From Paramarasmius palmivorus (lineage: Eukaryota; Basidiomycota; Agaricomycetes; Agaricales; Marasmiaceae), in contig JAYKXP010000053.1 in NCBI GenBank assembly GCA_037176845.1, positions 310,001 through 374,000 on the forward strand: a DNA stretch of 64,000 nucleotides, written 5' to 3'. This document shows, piece by piece, positions 40,304-50,900 of this stretch (within the stretch, counting starts at the first letter, position 1; every line of letters begins with the position of its first letter). The position numbers and the translations under genes are program-made. The notes below the pieces were generated by a model. That model made no database searches. It saw nothing but the letters and a program-made list of their open reading frames with translations, and had not been told where the DNA came from.

Positions 40304-41164
40304 TTACTCATAGTCACCTCCATCCCAGCCTCCCTTATCTCTCACGCCTCTTCTACCAACAACACCCACACTTCCTTTGGTCTTGGATTTGCGTCCTCCA
40401 AGTTCCTTGTACATTGCGCGCATCTCCACTTTCCCTGGACTGGTTTGGACCTCTGCTTCTAAACGCCATCTCTCTTCTCGAATTTCCTTTGGGGTCTGAT
40501 AGCCTGATCCTGATCCTGGTGAAGCGTACCCCGATCGTGTACGGTGAGAGTTGATTCCGGTGGTGTCGTATGAAGTGTCTGCACGTTCGGTGAGAGATTT
40601 GAGGTGGGTTAAGCGCCAGTTCTGCTTGGATTCCCGTTTAGTCCATTTCCCGGCAGGTAGCGAGTCATCGTGGAAATTGTCACGACGATAGTGTTGGAAC
40701 CAAACTGTAAGCACCAGTAAGCTTTCGAGTCTGTTACAATCAGTCGAACGTACCATAGTTTAGTGTCTGACTCTTGTTCCATTTCCTGGACACTCGGCTA
40801 CATCTGGCGAGGTCCTTGATAGAGAGGTATGAAAATAGTCGTTGGGAGACTTGGGTAGGAAAGATTTTCAGAGGATCCCTAGTGGGTTTGTTGGGGATTG
40901 GTAGTGCGAGAGGTCGTCTTGATGGTGATGAGGGTCTAGTACGGGCTGGTGTTCCAGGTATAGAGACCTGAAATAATATGTATAAGGAGGAAGCTAAGCG
41001 TAAAATGGCAAATTACTCACGACATTGACCCACTCATCCGATTCATCGGAATCCTCGCCGGAATGGTTATTGCCATTATCCTTGTTATTGACGCTGAGAG
41101 TGTTAAGTTTGCGTTCTAGGTCGTTTGTGTTTGAGCGCAGGACGTCCTGCAGAAGGGTACTCAT
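40304..41164 (-). CDS. F-box protein
   Basis: Exons 41164-41021, 40967-40754 and 40704-40304 give 252 aa. An acidic N-terminus (SGEDSDESDEWVNV) is followed by an F-box-like stretch PTQVSQRLFSYLSIKDLARC, continuing SRVSRKWN. Next is a conserved-looking segment (VWFQHYRRDNF; GKWTKRESKQNW) and a basic tail with IREERWRLEAEVQ. F-box proteins recruit targets to SCF ubiquitin ligases through Skp1. The partner and substrate are unknown. No WD40 or LRR domain is present; the C-terminal half probably binds the substrate. Confidence 0.85.
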
Positions 41165-41362
41165 CGTTCGAAAGCAACAACCACAAATCTATGGAATCTG
41201 CTTTATAAAAAGTCAGGAGCCAATGACGTAGTTGCACCTGTCCGGCAATCCCCGTTCACGTGACCAAGCCTTTCGTCCACATCCACATTTCCATACACCG
41301 TCAACGGGTTTCCTCTTCGTGTCCCTCCAAACCTCCATCAAGACCCTCAAGACCGACAAAAA
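41165..41362. promoter_or_regulatory. Divergent promoter region F-box / eL8
   Basis: 198 bp between the F-box start (41164, minus) and the ribosomal protein start (41363, plus). A pyrimidine-rich tract (CGTCAACGGGTTTCCTCTTC and onward) immediately precedes the ribosomal gene, typical of ribosomal-protein leaders. A CACGTGA E-box-like site lies at 41257-41263. Confidence 0.45.
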
Positions 41363-42529
41363 ATGGTGAGTATGCCCTCTTGATACATGTAGAGGAGCTC
41401 TAGCGTCTCCTGCTCTATTCCAAGTCGATGGATGGTGAGTTTTTAGTTGGATGAAGCTGCGTGCGCTAACTGATGTTTGATTTCAGATCCAAGGATGAAT
41501 TTTTCTTCATCCTTTTGCTGAGCCTCTTATTGGGGCTATGAAGCACTTTGCTGGGTCATCCTCTGGATGACGCTAGAGCTCCGAGTTCTGTCGTCGTTTT
41601 GAACGCACGCTGATTCGTCTCAATGACCAGCCCAAGGCCAAATCCGGAACCGGCAAGAAGCCCGCTGCTGCTCCCTTCGGTGCTAGCAAGGCCCAGAAAA
41701 AGACCAAGAACCCTCTCTTCGAGGCTCACCCCAAGAACTTTGCCATTGGTCAAGATATCCAACCCAAATCCGACCTTACCCGTTTCGTGAAATGGCCCGC
41801 CTACGTCCGTCTCCAGCGCCAAAAGGTTATCCTTAACCAGCGCCTCAAGGTCCCTCCTGCCATCGCCCAGTTCCAACACACCCTCGACAAGAACACCGCT
41901 ACTCAATTGTTCAAGTTGTTGAACAAGTACCGCCCTGAGAGCAAGGTCGAGAAGAAGGAGAGGCTCGTTAAGGAGGCTGAAAAGGTCGAGGCCGGCAAGA
42001 AGGAGGTCAGTCGCGCCATATTACTTTTCGCTAGTGATAGATACTAATGTTCAAACAGGAGACGAAGAAGCCTCTTTTCGTCAAGTACGGTCTTAACCAC
42101 ATCGTCGCGCTCATTGAAGCCAAGAAGGCATCCCTTGTCGTTATTGCCCACGATGTCGACCCCATTGAGCTCGTTGTATTCCTTCCCGCTCTTTGCAGAA
42201 AAATGGGTGTCCCATACGTCATCGTCAAGGGCAAGGCACGTCTTGGTACGGTCGTACACAAGAAGACTGCCGCTGTTGTCGCTCTTCAGGATGTCAAGTC
42301 CGAGGATCAGCGTGAGCTTGCCACCCTTGTATCTGCTGCCAAGGCCAACTTGTACGTCTTTGTGTATCTTCCTCGGTGGACGCTTCTCACATCTGTTCAT
42401 AGCTCCGACAAGTATGAAGAGCATCGTCGTCAATGGGGTGGAGGCATTCGTGGCAACAAGTCCGCACAGATGTTGAGGAAGAGGGCAAAGGCTGCTGGTC
42501 AAAGCACTGCCAACGTCACCAAGCTTTAA
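41363..42529 (+). CDS. RPL8: 60S ribosomal protein eL8 (L7Ae family)
   Basis: Exons 41363-41365, 41631-42005, 42059-42351 and 42403-42529 give 265 aa. Exon 1 contributes only the ATG codon; [20 protein letters not shown] follows after a 265-bp intron. Core motifs include [37 protein letters not shown] (the L7Ae RNA-binding core) and [15 protein letters not shown]. eL8 sits in the large ribosomal subunit. Splitting a ribosomal-protein gene directly after the ATG is common in fungi and couples translation to splicing. The long first intron may host something (see separate entry). Downstream, a transposon has inserted 166 bp after the stop. Confidence 0.96.
41366..41630 (+). other. Long first intron of the eL8 gene with two hairpins (candidate intronic RNA)
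   Basis: At 265 bp this is about five times longer than other introns here. It contains two strong short hairpins, GGATGAA-TTTTTC-TTCATCC (~41494) and GTCATCC-TCT-GGATGAC (~41560). It also holds an internal pair of splice-like signals (GTGAGTTTTT ... CTAACTGATGTTTGATTTCAG). Introns of eL8 genes host C/D snoRNAs in animals, which makes a snoRNA conceivable, but I cannot identify convincing C and D boxes with a terminal stem. An alternative is a non-coding alternative exon. Confidence 0.3.
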
Positions 42530-42686
42530 GCCTGAGACATTTATCGTTAGCATGCGTTTTGATGCCACACATATGTAATAGTTATGAGTATGTTGTTATG
42601 GAAGTCTTCATACTTTGTTTGTTCCCAGCCTACAGTTGGTTATATAAAAGGTGAAAAAAAGAAAATTTGCAAAAGACTAAGGCCCC
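42530..42686. other. 3' flank of eL8
   Basis: Short flank with TATATAAAAGG and A-rich runs, likely containing the eL8 polyadenylation site. It ends at the target duplication of the inserted transposon. Confidence 0.4.
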
Positions 42687-42695
42687 GTGCTGTAT

Positions 42696-42850
42696 TAGTC
42701 TCGAACAGACCTTCTGGCGGTCATGCTGTTACCATATATAGATAATTTCTCGTGTTTGATCAAAGGCATAAAAATTTCGTCATCGAAATTCGGCGCATGG
42801 ACACGCCAGAAGGTCTGGTGCATTTTTACCGGGCGACCCTCCCTCAGGCC
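42696..42850 (+). repeat. Left terminal inverted repeat
   Basis: Matches the reverse complement of 52637-52791 with small differences. It is itself partly palindromic: ACAGACCTTCTGGCG near 42704 is the inverse of CGCCAGAAGGTCTG near 42803, about 85 bp apart. The conserved inner end reads ACCGGGCGACCCTCCCTCAG. Just inside, a perfect 9-bp hairpin TGCCGCTAG/CTAGCGGCA lies at 42890-42913. Confidence 0.92.
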
Positions 42851-42999
42851 CGAGCGTGACAGATAAGATGAGATAACCCAACTCCCAAGTGCCGCTAGGG
42901 CTCACTAGCGGCAATCTTTTTCTGATTCACTATTTTCTCACCTCCATCTTGACGCGTTAACCACATACTTGGCCGACTCCTGCCATATTAGTCGCCTGA

Positions 43000-45935
43000 A
43001 TGTCCCATGGCGCTAATCAATCTCGACATGACCAGTTAGCCTGGCGCTCTCAGCAGCTACTCCAGCGCGCTCGCGAGGATGCTGCTCAGAGCACAGGTTA
43101 TGATTCGGAGAAAACACGGAACGAACTCCTGGAGTCATATAGAGCACTTAGTGCCCATACTGCACGTCCATGGCAGCTTGATGTTGCTGAGGCACTCGTT
43201 CTAAAACAAGATTGCCTAGTGATTGCAGGAACTGGCTCTGGAAAGACAGTTCCCTTCACCATTCCTCTCCTTTTACCGTGTAACCAAAACAAGATCGCTA
43301 TTATTATTTCACCATTAAAGATGCTTCAAAGCGAGCAGGTATGCCTCTCTGCAATGCTTATTACAGTGGTTTTATGACAAAGTTTCCAGGCCGAACGATT
43401 CTCTAAGCTCAGTATTCAAGCAGTCGCAGTCAACGGAGATACATGGGATCCAGCATTGGCACAGGTATGGTGGAAGTAGTCCATGTTCATCCTAACTTGT
43501 TAACGAGAACACACAGGAACTTCGGCAACAGGCTTATCGTGGAATTTTCTGTGGCCCTGAGATGATCATGAACTTTGAGGAGTTCAAGGAATGGCTGGTA
43601 CAGCCAGAGACGCTTGAACGTGTCTTGTATCTTGCTGTTGATGAGGCACATTGTATCTCCACTTGGGGTGGTGATTTCCGTCTGGAATACAGTCAACTTG
43701 CGAAATTACGTTCTGTGCTTCCCAAAACACTCCTGGTTCTCGCAACTACAGCTACCGCTACTCCCCGTGTTCAAAAAGATATCTGTCAGGCTCTCGAGTT
43801 CGACTCTTCCGAAATCATGTATGTAAACCTGGGGAATGATCGTCCAAACATCTCACAGGAACTTCATATCATGGATAATGCATGCGACTATGATGCCATG
43901 ATTCCATTTCTCCCAGATCCAAATACACCTGTGAGTGAATGGAAGAAGACCCAAGTGTTCATTCATTCTGTCAGTCAGGCTATGACTGTCTGTCGCAAGA
44001 TACGGAAATGGTATGGATACGAAGGCAGCAAAGCCATATGTAACATACACGCCAGAGGTTCTCGGAAGTGGAAGAGACAACGTCTAGAGGACTTTCAAAG
44101 TGGGAAAATCAAGGTTCTGGTTGCGACAGAAATCGGAAGCATGGTAACAGCCTTTTACCTTGTTTGGATACAGTTCCTGACACAGGCCTTTATAGGGAAC
44201 AGACATTCCGGACATCGAAGTTGTCATTCAATTTGGGCTACCAGGGTCACTGGAAGTTTATACCCAACGTGCTGGACGTGCTGGACGGACATTCACCCTA
44301 CGTTCCCAAGCTATTATGCTAGTTCCTAAATCAGCATATCTGCGTGTCAAGAAGAAAAAGAAGCCTCCAGACAAAGTCACAGCAGATTCTGATGCCATGG
44401 CGTCAGCAGCAGGAGAGCTCTCTCTTGACTGCATATCTGAGCTCCAGGATGTTGACACTGATGGATATGTACCACTTCCTATGGCTGTGTTGTCTGAAAT
44501 ATCAGAGAATATTGTGGATGGTAAAGAGTGGAAAATGAAGGTGGAACCTTCTCTATGGACCTACATTATGGCATCAGTAGGAGTATGCCGACGCGAGCTT
44601 CTCAATCAGTACTTCGATAACCCATCCCGAATACAAAGTAGGTCATCCCTTCCTTTTTCTCATCAGACTTCTCATTCTTGAATAATTAGGGCCACTTGGA
44701 CGGTGCTGCGATTTATGTGATGGCATGGACCCTGCTTGTGAGATGTTGCAAAGTATAATACCACACGTGGAGCAGAGTGATGACGAGAATGAGAACAACA
44801 TTGAGGATGAGAACCGTTCAAATACTGGTTCACGCCCCTGCACTCCACCACCCCTTCATTCACCTCCAGGAAGCGCACACTCGATGCCATCAAAAAGTAC
44901 GAACAGGAACGGCAAAAGGACGATGGTAACCTCAGCCTCAGATAAACCAAGATACCACCGGCGCCATGGACAACATCTTGCAAATGCAAAAGCGGCTTTA
45001 AATCATTGGCGAACACGTACTATGAAGGCACACTATAATCCAAGCCCTTTCACACACAATGTCCTTCTCCCAGACACCCTTCTCACCTCTCTTGCATCAA
45101 ACCGTGACATCAAAACCCTCGACGACATCTCAACCATAATTTCGACACCATGGCCCTTCCTTCAGAAACATGGTCATGAGGTTCTCCAAGTTCTGGCTGC
45201 TATCGATGAAGAACATGAAATGCGCCAACAATATGAGCGGGATGAGAAGCGAAGGAAGAAGGAAGCAGAGAAAGAAGAGGAGGAGACACGAAAGCAGCGT
45301 ATCAGAGAAGCAAAGAAAGCTGAGAAGGTGTGATTGCAAAGAGAGAAGGATGTTGAGTCTAACAAAGTCGCGGCACAAAGGAGGGCGAATGCAGCAGCGG
45401 AAGCGGTGAGCCGCCTGGCGGCCGAGGAGAAACGGGCTGCAGCTAAGGAAGAGGCTGCGAGGAAGAAGGAAAACACTGCGTGTGCGGCATACCTGGAGAA
45501 AATGGCCAATCCATCTCGTCGCGGATGCAAGCCTAAGGTATGTCCACTAGTATCTCTTTCTCATTAAACATTAATCTGAGGACATTCATTTAGGCTCCAA
45601 AAGGGCTCGAGAGATACCAAGCTGAGCTGTGCGCAGGTATGCATTCTGACAAAATCATGGAACTCAACCAAACACCAGCCATTACGACAGCATCAATGCC
45701 TGGTTCATCAACTCATGTGTACCATCTTTCACAGCATCCAACAACGCCATCTCGATACCCCTTTAGTCCGCGACGCCCTTCAACTATACAACAAACATCT
45801 TGTGTAACTCCATTCTACCATACTTCTCCACCGGCAGTCTCTACACACATTTCGTTTCCTCGTATTATATCTGTTCATCCCACTCCAAATATGATGACAC
45901 AATCTCTTGCCGATCCTAACAATCCCTTTCTGTGA
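43000..45935 (+). pseudogene. RecQ-like ATP-dependent DNA helicase of the transposon, one in-frame stop
   Basis: Exons 43000-43338, 43390-43464, 43517-44143, 44196-44637, 44690-45537 and 45594-45935 join in frame to 891 codons including one internal TGA (45331-45333). Helicase motifs: GTGSGKT (motif I), VDEAHCISTWGGDFR (motif II and the RecQ-specific stretch), LATTATATPRV (motif III), and YTQRAGRAGR (motif VI). A zinc-binding-like segment GRCCDLCDGMDPAC follows. An acidic region and a highly charged coiled-coil region (EEETRKQRIREAKKAEKV; NAAAEAVSRLAAEEKRAAAK) straddle the stop. RecQ helicases unwind 3'-overhang DNA; here the enzyme probably serves element transposition or repair of the excision gap (inference). 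All splice phases are intact, so decay is recent. Confidence 0.88.
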
Positions 45936-46031
45936 CCTTTTAATATTTTAATGCTTACTCCTTCGTATATTAGTCGTAGTCTTGTTGATGTGAACGCGGA
46001 AAATATCAGTTGTTTGCCCACTTCTGTAACC

Positions 46032-47976
46032 TAGGGTTTCTACTTGCTTGCTGTGCTGTGCTTCTGCTATGCTCCAAGCAGCTAAGGCTTATGTGCTTTA
46101 CAAAGCATGTAAGCTTAATTGCTTTTGCTGTGCTTTTATGTGCTAGCAGCTAAAGCATGCTGAAGCAGATAATAAATATGCATAAATATGGATCAGAGAC
46201 CATTCACTATGCATAGAACAGGAATATTCATTGCCTTCATGAATCCCACAACAGAAATCCTTATGCTAGATGCATCAATTCTTACACAATTACAGAAAAC
46301 ATGTAATGTTGATGTAGTATTATAGGGAGTGATCTGGGAGCTTTGACAACCTCAGAATTGAATTCAGGGTGAAAAACCACTTAAGAAATGATTCAGGGTT
46401 GAAAGGAATGCAATCACTGTAGCTTGAGATATGTCAAAGTTGACTTTATCACATATACTTATACATTTAACTTGATATATGCATAATGAAGTCATTTGTG
46501 GATGGATTTCCTTCAACCCTGGATGTATTCTTGACTTGTTTTTCACCCTGAATTCAATTTTGAGGTTTCCCAAGCCCCCAGACCACTCCTTGCAATACTA
46601 CATTCATATTACATGTTTTCTGTAATTGTGCAAGGATTGATGCATGTGGCATATGGATTCCTGTCATGGGATTCATGGAGGCAATTGATATTCCTGTTCT
46701 GTGCATAGTGAATGGTCTTCCATTCATTTTTGGTGATTTTAGGAGCAATCCCCATGCTCCAGTATAAAAAAACCCCTAAAAATGTAATTTTTTGGATAGC
46801 AACATACAGATGTATTCAAAAAATGTTCTTTCATAGTAGGAAAGTGTATTTTGGATCCATGAACTCAATTCTGAACTTCCCTTGGTGCTGGGATGCTTTC
46901 CTGAGGTGTTATTGTATTACTGCCTGTATTATATAACTGTACAATACATTGGGTTGAACAAGGTGTTGCACATACAGGAATGCTTGGGCAGCTATGTAGT
47001 CATTATCTATACACTTTATTGTGGGTTATAAACAAGCCTTAGCCTATTCCACTCATTTCCTGTGGTGTAGTATTACCAATGTCTGAAAAAAAGCAAATTT
47101 GAGTGTAGTAAATCTGAAAAAATAGCTAGCTTCCCAAGACTCTAAACCCATCCAGGAGACATATATATCATCTCTCATCCACAATATCTAAGCTCCAGCT
47201 GCACCACATCCCATTCTGTAATTTTATTCCTCCAATTTCGGAGATTTTCAGTATTTTGGATGTTTCAGCACCATCATCCCACTAATCCACATACTATTTG
47301 GTGTTCCCAGGCTTGTATTTAATATATCTAGGTCCTCCAACTTACCCCATGTCAATATCTGGCCTGTAGCCCAAGATCCAATATGCCATTTTCCTGAATT
47401 ACCATATTTAGACCACTTTTTTTGCATTTCTCTGCCCCTCAATTGTAGGGGCATGCTTTTAGGATATATTAGAACATATTTCTCTAGGAATTTACTTTCT
47501 ATAGCTCTCCAGCATGCCCCAATAGCCCCCAGCAGAAGTTGATCATATCAAGTATAGTGTTGCCCATCATTACATTTCCTCATTTGCAGATACTTTTGGA
47601 CATGCACCAACTCTTCCACATAGACATAAATGATGTATTACTTCATATATCTGTTCAATAAATTTGTAAACATGCTCCTACAGTGTTCTAGCCAGAAAAA
47701 AACAGATAGACATTCATTGTTGCATAAGGACATGCAATAGGCACTTATATGATGCTAACTATACCTCTCCTCCACTCCTCCAATATAACATGGATCTATC
47801 ATTATATTATACTAAAATCATATTGGCTTAGCTGCTATAAAGCTGCTTCAAGCACATAATAGCAGCTTACACTAAATGCTTTGGAACTTTTCCAAAGCAT
47901 TTAGTGTTAGCTGCTAAGGAATTATGTGCTTTGCTGTGCTAATTAGCTGCTTGGAGCACAGCAATTAGAAACCCTA
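46032..47976. mobile_element. 1.9-kb hAT-like non-autonomous element nested in the transposon
   Basis: 8-bp direct repeats CTGTAACC flank it (46024-46031 and 47977-47984). Termini are inverted repeats TAGGGTTTCTA, followed on both sides by TTGCTGTGCT and many subterminal copies of AAGCAGCTA, GCTGTGCT and TATGTGCTT. An 8-bp duplication and a TAGGG end fit the hAT superfamily. There is no transposase frame, so it depends on another element. It lies between the two transposon genes, and its right end supplies the stop codon of the DUF6589-type gene. It contains another palindromic element at 46195-46720. Confidence 0.88.
46195..46720. repeat. Large imperfect palindrome (fold-back element) nested in the hAT-like element
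   Basis: The left arm begins AGACCATTCACTATGCATAG (46197) and the right arm in reverse complement begins AGACCATTCACTATGCACAG (46718). Matching continues for over 200 bp through GAATATTCATTGCC, ACACAATTACAGAAAACATG, and GAATTCAGGGTGAAAAAC; the centre is near 46458. I could not define a target duplication. Both arms keep the same protein-like reading (RPFTMHRTGI, then NPxT/MG and ILxQLQKTCN), suggesting the arms are copies of a former coding segment. Confidence 0.8.
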
Positions 47977-50900
47977 CTGTAACCAATTACCATAAAGCAC
48001 CTTTTCAGCCCCGACTATCATATAATCCTTTGCCACATCATCTTTTAGCTTTCGACCATCTTGGTGTGAATGTTCTGTGTTGTATGACTGTTGAAGTCGC
48101 TTGATGTCTTCATCCTTCTTCGGCACTGTATGGTGTTTGCCCCTGGTGTATGTCTCAAACTGTTCTTCAATATGATCTGTGACCGAGTGAATCACTGGGA
48201 TTGCAGGATGTAACTTTTTCATATATTCCCAGTCAATGTTAGGCCCTTGAGAGTGATATGTTACCTGTGTATGAACATCAATACTTTTGGCAGTATGAAC
48301 AATGCGCATGGGATGTACCTTGATGTCTTTGACATTATGTTCTTGCACTTGGTCAAATGGTACAAACGAGTTCGACCGACCAGTCGAGGTCATGACCCAG
48401 CAGTTGAGCCGAACGTACTCACTAGTAAAGCCAAACGGAAATAGTTAGCCAAGGATATAGCTCTGCAACGCTCTATAGTGACTTACGCAATCTCTGTAGT
48501 CCACTCACGATGAAGTCCCTGAAGAAGCTCAATACATTCCAAGGCATAGTTGCCATTACTGCCCCCAACAAACCGAAAGAAGAAAAAAGGGAGAAGGCTT
48601 TCCATCATCCCGATATCGCTGGAGCGTATAGACTGCCAGAGAATGATATATGGAAGTATATCCCGCAAGAACATAGTATGCTGGCGCTTGAGGGCATCTT
48701 GATGCTCTTTTGGAAGTGAATCCATCAGGTTGAGAGCCTCGGAGCTGGCATGCTTCTCATAGACCTGTTCGGCCAGACAATGTAAAGCTTCTGGGGGTTT
48801 GGTGCGAAGTTCAGCAAGATCATCTACCTTTGCCTCCTCTTTCCAACACTCTAAGATATGTGCTTCGGTAACATGATGCAAGCCTTTGTCGAGGTGATGA
48901 TGGAATATGCCCTTGGTTTGGACCTTGCTAAGCCCCTTTCATTCCAGCAAGTTAAACCAACTTAGCAAACCACTACCTTTGGCATGCCCAAGATACTGGT
49001 TGTGATAGCTATTTGCCGCTGTCATTGCAAAATGAAACCACCCAAACAGAGCGATTAACCAGTCTAGATGCTCAAATGAATTAATGTCCTCCGCACGTTG
49101 CTGATAAAGACCACAAAGCCACGATACCGTGAGCTGATCTCCCATGAAGAAGAGCACCTTATTCCACCCAATGTTCTGTTTCGTGCTATTGTCTCCCATC
49201 CCAATCTGACGCAACCATTCCGGAATCAGCTGGATATGGTCTTCATAGCTAGCTTCTGCTGATTTGACTGTGCCGAGTAGGTATTGTTGCGTCACCTGTT
49301 CTGGCCCTGTTGGAAGCCCACGATGGCGAGGTGGCGGCTGGAGAAGCGGAGAACCCTTGTGACGGTACTTCTTGATATCAAAGTTCGGTGAATCAAGAAG
49401 ATACTGCAGGATGACATGCACTGCACGATCTTTGATCAGAGGTTGAGCCCTCTGCGCAAGCTCGAAAACATCCAGAGATGTAAGTGGTGATTTGATGCCC
49501 TCTGACTGTTTCTCCTGGAGATTACGATTGGCAGTGGCAGAGAGAGGAACTGCTGATGGACGGACATAAACTGTGCACACCGTTCTACTGTTGAACTGCT
49601 TGAGATTGGCAATTCTCTGAGAATAAACCTTCTTCATGATTTCGACATTGTCATAGGTCAGCTCCCATGAGCATTGGGGAAGGAGCAAGCAAACCTCCTT
49701 CATTTTCCCGTGCGCTATTCAAGGTGTGGCTTCAGTTGTCCATTTAAAGCTCATAGTGAGCCCAAGTGCATGCAATGTGTCGAACGCCTTCGCAGAGATC
49801 CCTTTGAACTTGAAGTACACAGCAAACATTTTCTGCATGCAGTTCCTCCTATTATGACGGCTATAGGACAGAAGAGATATGAATAGAACCATCATCTGGG
49901 CTTCCATTAAGTTACACCACTCAGAGATGGACAAGATTCAGCGCCGACTCACCTTGTTATCGCTCTTCTGCACTTTCTCCTGTTCCCTCTGCTGTCGAGT
50001 CACAGCTAAATCCTCTAGCATGTTGGAAAGGACCAGCACTTGCTGTAGAAGCATGCCCCACTGATACGCCTGACTTTTAATACCTTTTATTCGAATGCAT
50101 TATTGCACTTTTATATTCTGTTATGCTATGATTGGGACTCTGAAGGACTAGTATGAGCCCTGAATAGCTAGTCAAAGTCAAGGACTTGTCAGATGCACTT
50201 ATATTAGCAGGTATATGGTTACATGGTACGCCTCACATGGGTATCTGGCCACTGCTATAGCTTATATTAGTGGTTCTGTCAATGCAGACCCTTTCCTGAA
50301 AACTGTAGGGAGCTGTACTATGTTGGATCACGACTGGTACACTGTCTGTGCATGGTCTAAGACATATTAAAGGGACTATTTGCTTTTAAACACTCTTAAT
50401 ACTTCTTCATGACCAACCAAAGAGATGAGCGGGTTCAAAGGGAATGATCCAAGTTGATGCAGAGGACGGCTTCATCAGCAGATATGATCCGAGAGCTTAT
50501 GGAAGGCACTTGCCGAGTCTAGAATTGTTGGCCATAGTTGTTCCTATTGATTGGACACGGAGGCAAAGCTGTAGAACTGTGACGCATATGGTTGTCATGG
50601 TACAGAGGCTGATATAGAAGATAAACTGCTTATAGAAGTGTTCCTTGTGGACACGGAGACTTGTAAAAGATATGCCAGGTCCAGAACATGGATGACTGAG
50701 CATTCCGGTGTGTGGAGAAGTCGGAAACGACTCTCATTGGTGGATAAGCGCCTTGGCGCAAAGAAAAGATAAATTTTACTAGGCTAAATGCCAACCCGCA
50801 GGCACAGGATTCAACTCCTGAGTCTAAAGATAGAAATTCCTATTTATTGGTCACACATAAACGACTTATATGGACGTTGTGACTGTCATATTTCCCTGAT

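Noticed and set aside
46554..46748. Small gene on the minus strand within the palindrome
   Set aside because: It is one arm of an inverted repeat; the other arm has stops, and there is no complete domain.
50760..50840. tRNA-like string GGATTCAACTCC
   Set aside because: No complementary acceptor stem or A-box at proper spacing; it lies within the LTR-like insertion.
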